From positions 1 through 18,499 of the forward strand of contig JAJZTV010000014.1 of the NCBI GenBank assembly GCA_021847385.1: DNA of 18,499 nt, given 5' to 3'. A program made the position numbers and the translations under genes. How positions within the stretch are numbered: the first letter of the stretch is position 1; each line of letters opens with the position of its first letter. Below are positions 14,267 through 18,499 of the stretch, piece after piece. The stretch is from Pseudomonadota bacterium (lineage in GTDB: Bacteria; Pseudomonadota; Gammaproteobacteria; Burkholderiales; Thiobacillaceae). The notes under the pieces are model-generated. The model did no database searches. It had not been told where the DNA came from and saw only the letters and a program-made list of their open reading frames with translations.

Positions 14267-15138
14267 GCCTGCGTATCCTGCTGACCGGCGGTAGCGGCCA
14301 GGTCGGTTGGGAGTTGCAGCGCACCCTGGCCTGCCTGGGCGAGGTGGGGGCGCCGAACCGGGCGGCCTTGGATTTGACCCAGGTCGACTCGATTCGCCAG
14401 GCCGTGCGCGACTGGCGACCCGATGTCATCGTCAACCCGGCGGCCCACACCGCGGTGGACAAGGCCGAGTCCGAGGCCGAACTGGCGACGGCGATCAACG
14501 CCACCGCGCCCGGCATCCTGGCCGAGGAGGCCGCCCGGCTCGGCGCGCTGCTGGTGCACTATTCCACCGACTATGTCTTCGACGGGACCAAGGCCACGCC
14601 CTACATCGAGGACGACGCGGCCAATCCGCAGAACGTCTACGGCCGGACCAAGTGGGCGGGGGAGCAGGCGGTGCGGACGAACAGCCCGAAACACCTGATC
14701 CTGCGCACCAGTTGGGTCTACGGCCGGCGCGGCGGCAATTTCCTGCTCACCATGCAGCGGCTGATGCGTGAGCGGCCGGAACTCAAGATCGTCGCCGACC
14801 AGATCGGCGCGCCGACCTGGAGCCGGCTCATCGCCGAGGCGACCGGTCAGATCCTGGCGCAATGTCTCGGGCCGGCCCGGCGGTCGGACTTCGCGCCTTG
14901 GGGCACCTATCACCTGACTTCCGACGGCGAGACCTCTTGGCATGGCTTTGCAGCGGCCATTGCCGAATTGAGCGGCATCGACCCGGTGCCCAAGCTCTCG
15001 CCGATTCCCAGCAGCGATTACCCGACGCCGGCCAAGCGCCCGGCCAATTCCCGGCTGTCGAACGCCAAGCTGGCGGCGACCTTCGGCCTCGGCCTACCCG
15101 ACTGGCGTCAGGCCCTGGAACTCTGCCTCGGAGATTGA
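14263..15138 (+). CDS. rmlD: dTDP-4-dehydrorhamnose reductase
   Basis: RmlD uses NAD(P)H to reduce the 4-keto sugar to dTDP-L-rhamnose, the last step of the pathway. The 291-residue SDR enzyme begins MSLRILLTGGSGQVGWELQ. The Rossmann motif GGSGQVG is at 9-15, HYSTDYVFDGTKATPY at about 100-115, and the catalytic YGRTK has Tyr126 and Lys130. LRTSWVYGRRGGNFL and the C-terminal RPANSRLSNAKL are typical. The GTG start sits in the rmlC stop (GTGA). The upstream extension to 14158 overlaps rmlC and has no family similarity. The complete B-A-C-D set points to rhamnose in lipopolysaccharide or another polysaccharide; no glycosyltransferase is in the window. Confidence 0.96.
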   Translation: MSLRILLTGGSGQVGWELQRTLACLGEVGAPNRAALDLTQVDSIRQAVRDWRPDVIVNPAAHTAVDKAESEAELATAINATAPGILAEEAARLGALLVHYSTDYVFDGTKATPYIEDDAANPQNVYGRTKWAGEQAVRTNSPKHLILRTSWVYGRRGGNFLLTMQRLMRERPELKIVADQIGAPTWSRLIAEATGQILAQCLGPARRSDFAPWGTYHLTSDGETSWHGFAAAIAELSGIDPVPKLSPIPSSDYPTPAKRPANSRLSNAKLAATFGLGLPDWRQALELCLGD

Positions 15139-15140
15139 GC

Positions 15141-15341
15141 TTGTCCAAACGCGTTTCCGGTCCGCCGCGGCGTCCGCGCAACCCTGTGGCCAAGGCCGTG
15201 CGCACCCCGGCCTTCCGCATGCTGGTGGTGCCGGACAAGCGCAAGAAATGGCCGAAGCACCCCGCGCAGGACGAGGCGAATCCGGAGCTCGACGACGCAA
15301 AAAACGGGCCGAATGCAGGCGATGTCGATTCTCAAGATTAG
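15141..15341 (+). CDS. Small basic protein, possibly ArfA-like ribosome rescue factor
   Basis: A 66-residue ORF starts at TTG with GGAG 7 bases upstream, two bases after the rmlD stop. The N-terminal half is strongly basic, MSKRVSGPPRRPRNPVAKAV, followed by RTPAFRMLVVPDKRKKWPKH; the tail is acidic. The NPVAKAVRTPAFR-x-x-VV stretch resembles the ArfA core (E. coli NAIEALLHDPLFRQRV followed by a Lys-rich segment). ArfA with RF2 frees ribosomes stalled on non-stop mRNAs. The KGKGSY part of ArfA is not conserved, so the assignment is tentative. The basic N-terminus fits an RNA- or ribosome-binding protein in any case. Position and ribosome site suggest that it is cotranscribed with rml. The alternative is an unrelated conserved small protein. 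Confidence 0.5.
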   Translation: MSKRVSGPPRRPRNPVAKAVRTPAFRMLVVPDKRKKWPKHPAQDEANPELDDAKNGPNAGDVDSQD

Positions 15342-15464
15342 TCAATAAACGGCTGTTTATTAAAAATAAAAAATATGGAGTCCAAGTCATTTCCGATGCG
15401 GCCCGGCCCGACGAATAGCGGTAGAATGCAGGGCTGAAATCGCCGCCCCGGATAAGCCCCCAGC
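15342..15464 (+). promoter_or_regulatory. Gap before dnaE with AT hairpin and weak -10
   Basis: AATAAAC (15344-15350) and GTTTATT (15355-15361) form a perfect 7-bp palindrome around GGCT. An A-rich run follows, not a T-run, so it is a poor terminator on either strand. TAGAAT at 15422-15427 is a 5/6 match to the -10 consensus, about 38 bases before the dnaE ATG. No defensible -35 is seen. The dnaE promoter is probably in this gap. The composition is AT-richer than both flanking genes. Confidence 0.3.

Positions 15465-18499
<3,035 letters not shown>

Overview
The window reads as an 18.5 kb contig from a GC-rich betaproteobacterium (Rhodocyclales/Nitrosomonadales-like; inferred from gene order and protein character, not from a search). 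The hisI, hisE, HIT protein, tatA, tatB, tatC order, separate hisI and hisE, and a Ser tRNA followed by repeated sequence fit that group. Both ends carry the same 9 bases in inverted orientation, identical to the end of the Illumina adapter. hisC and dnaE are therefore cut by the end of the contig, not by biology, and 1-9 and 18491-18499 are probably not genomic.

Region 1 (1-5792): a tight plus-strand run of the late histidine genes hisC (3' part), hisB, hisH, hisA, hisF, hisI and hisE, joined by stop/start overlaps to a HinT-type HIT protein and then to tatA, tatB and tatC. The first clear intrinsic terminator follows tatC. Region 2 (5793-7811): an Amt ammonium channel behind a good sigma-54 promoter match, convergent with a TVP38/VTT membrane protein. 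Region 3 (7812-8477): tRNA-Ser(GGA) with terminator, followed by a structured spacer and a second copy of the tRNA tail plus terminator, a layout like the E. coli tyrT/rtT repeats.

Region 4 (8452-11657): an EAL-HDOD signalling protein preceded by a 9-codon overlapping ORF, then a Bcp/PrxQ peroxiredoxin and a PIN-PhoH ATPase that probably share a sigma-70 promoter. Region 5 (11658-15341): a broken second copy of the start of rmlB, then rmlB-rmlA-rmlC-rmlD, which make dTDP-L-rhamnose for surface polysaccharide, then a small ArfA-like gene with a TTG start. Region 6 (15342-18499): a short AT-rich gap and most of dnaE, the replicative DNA polymerase III alpha subunit.

Most of the window is housekeeping. 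The parts worth a second look are small: the tRNA-tail repeat and its structured spacer, the truncated rmlB duplicate, the sigma-54 site before amt, the leader ORF before the EAL-HDOD gene, and the ArfA-like gene. I saw no CRISPR array, transposase, integrase, toxin-antitoxin pair or defence system.
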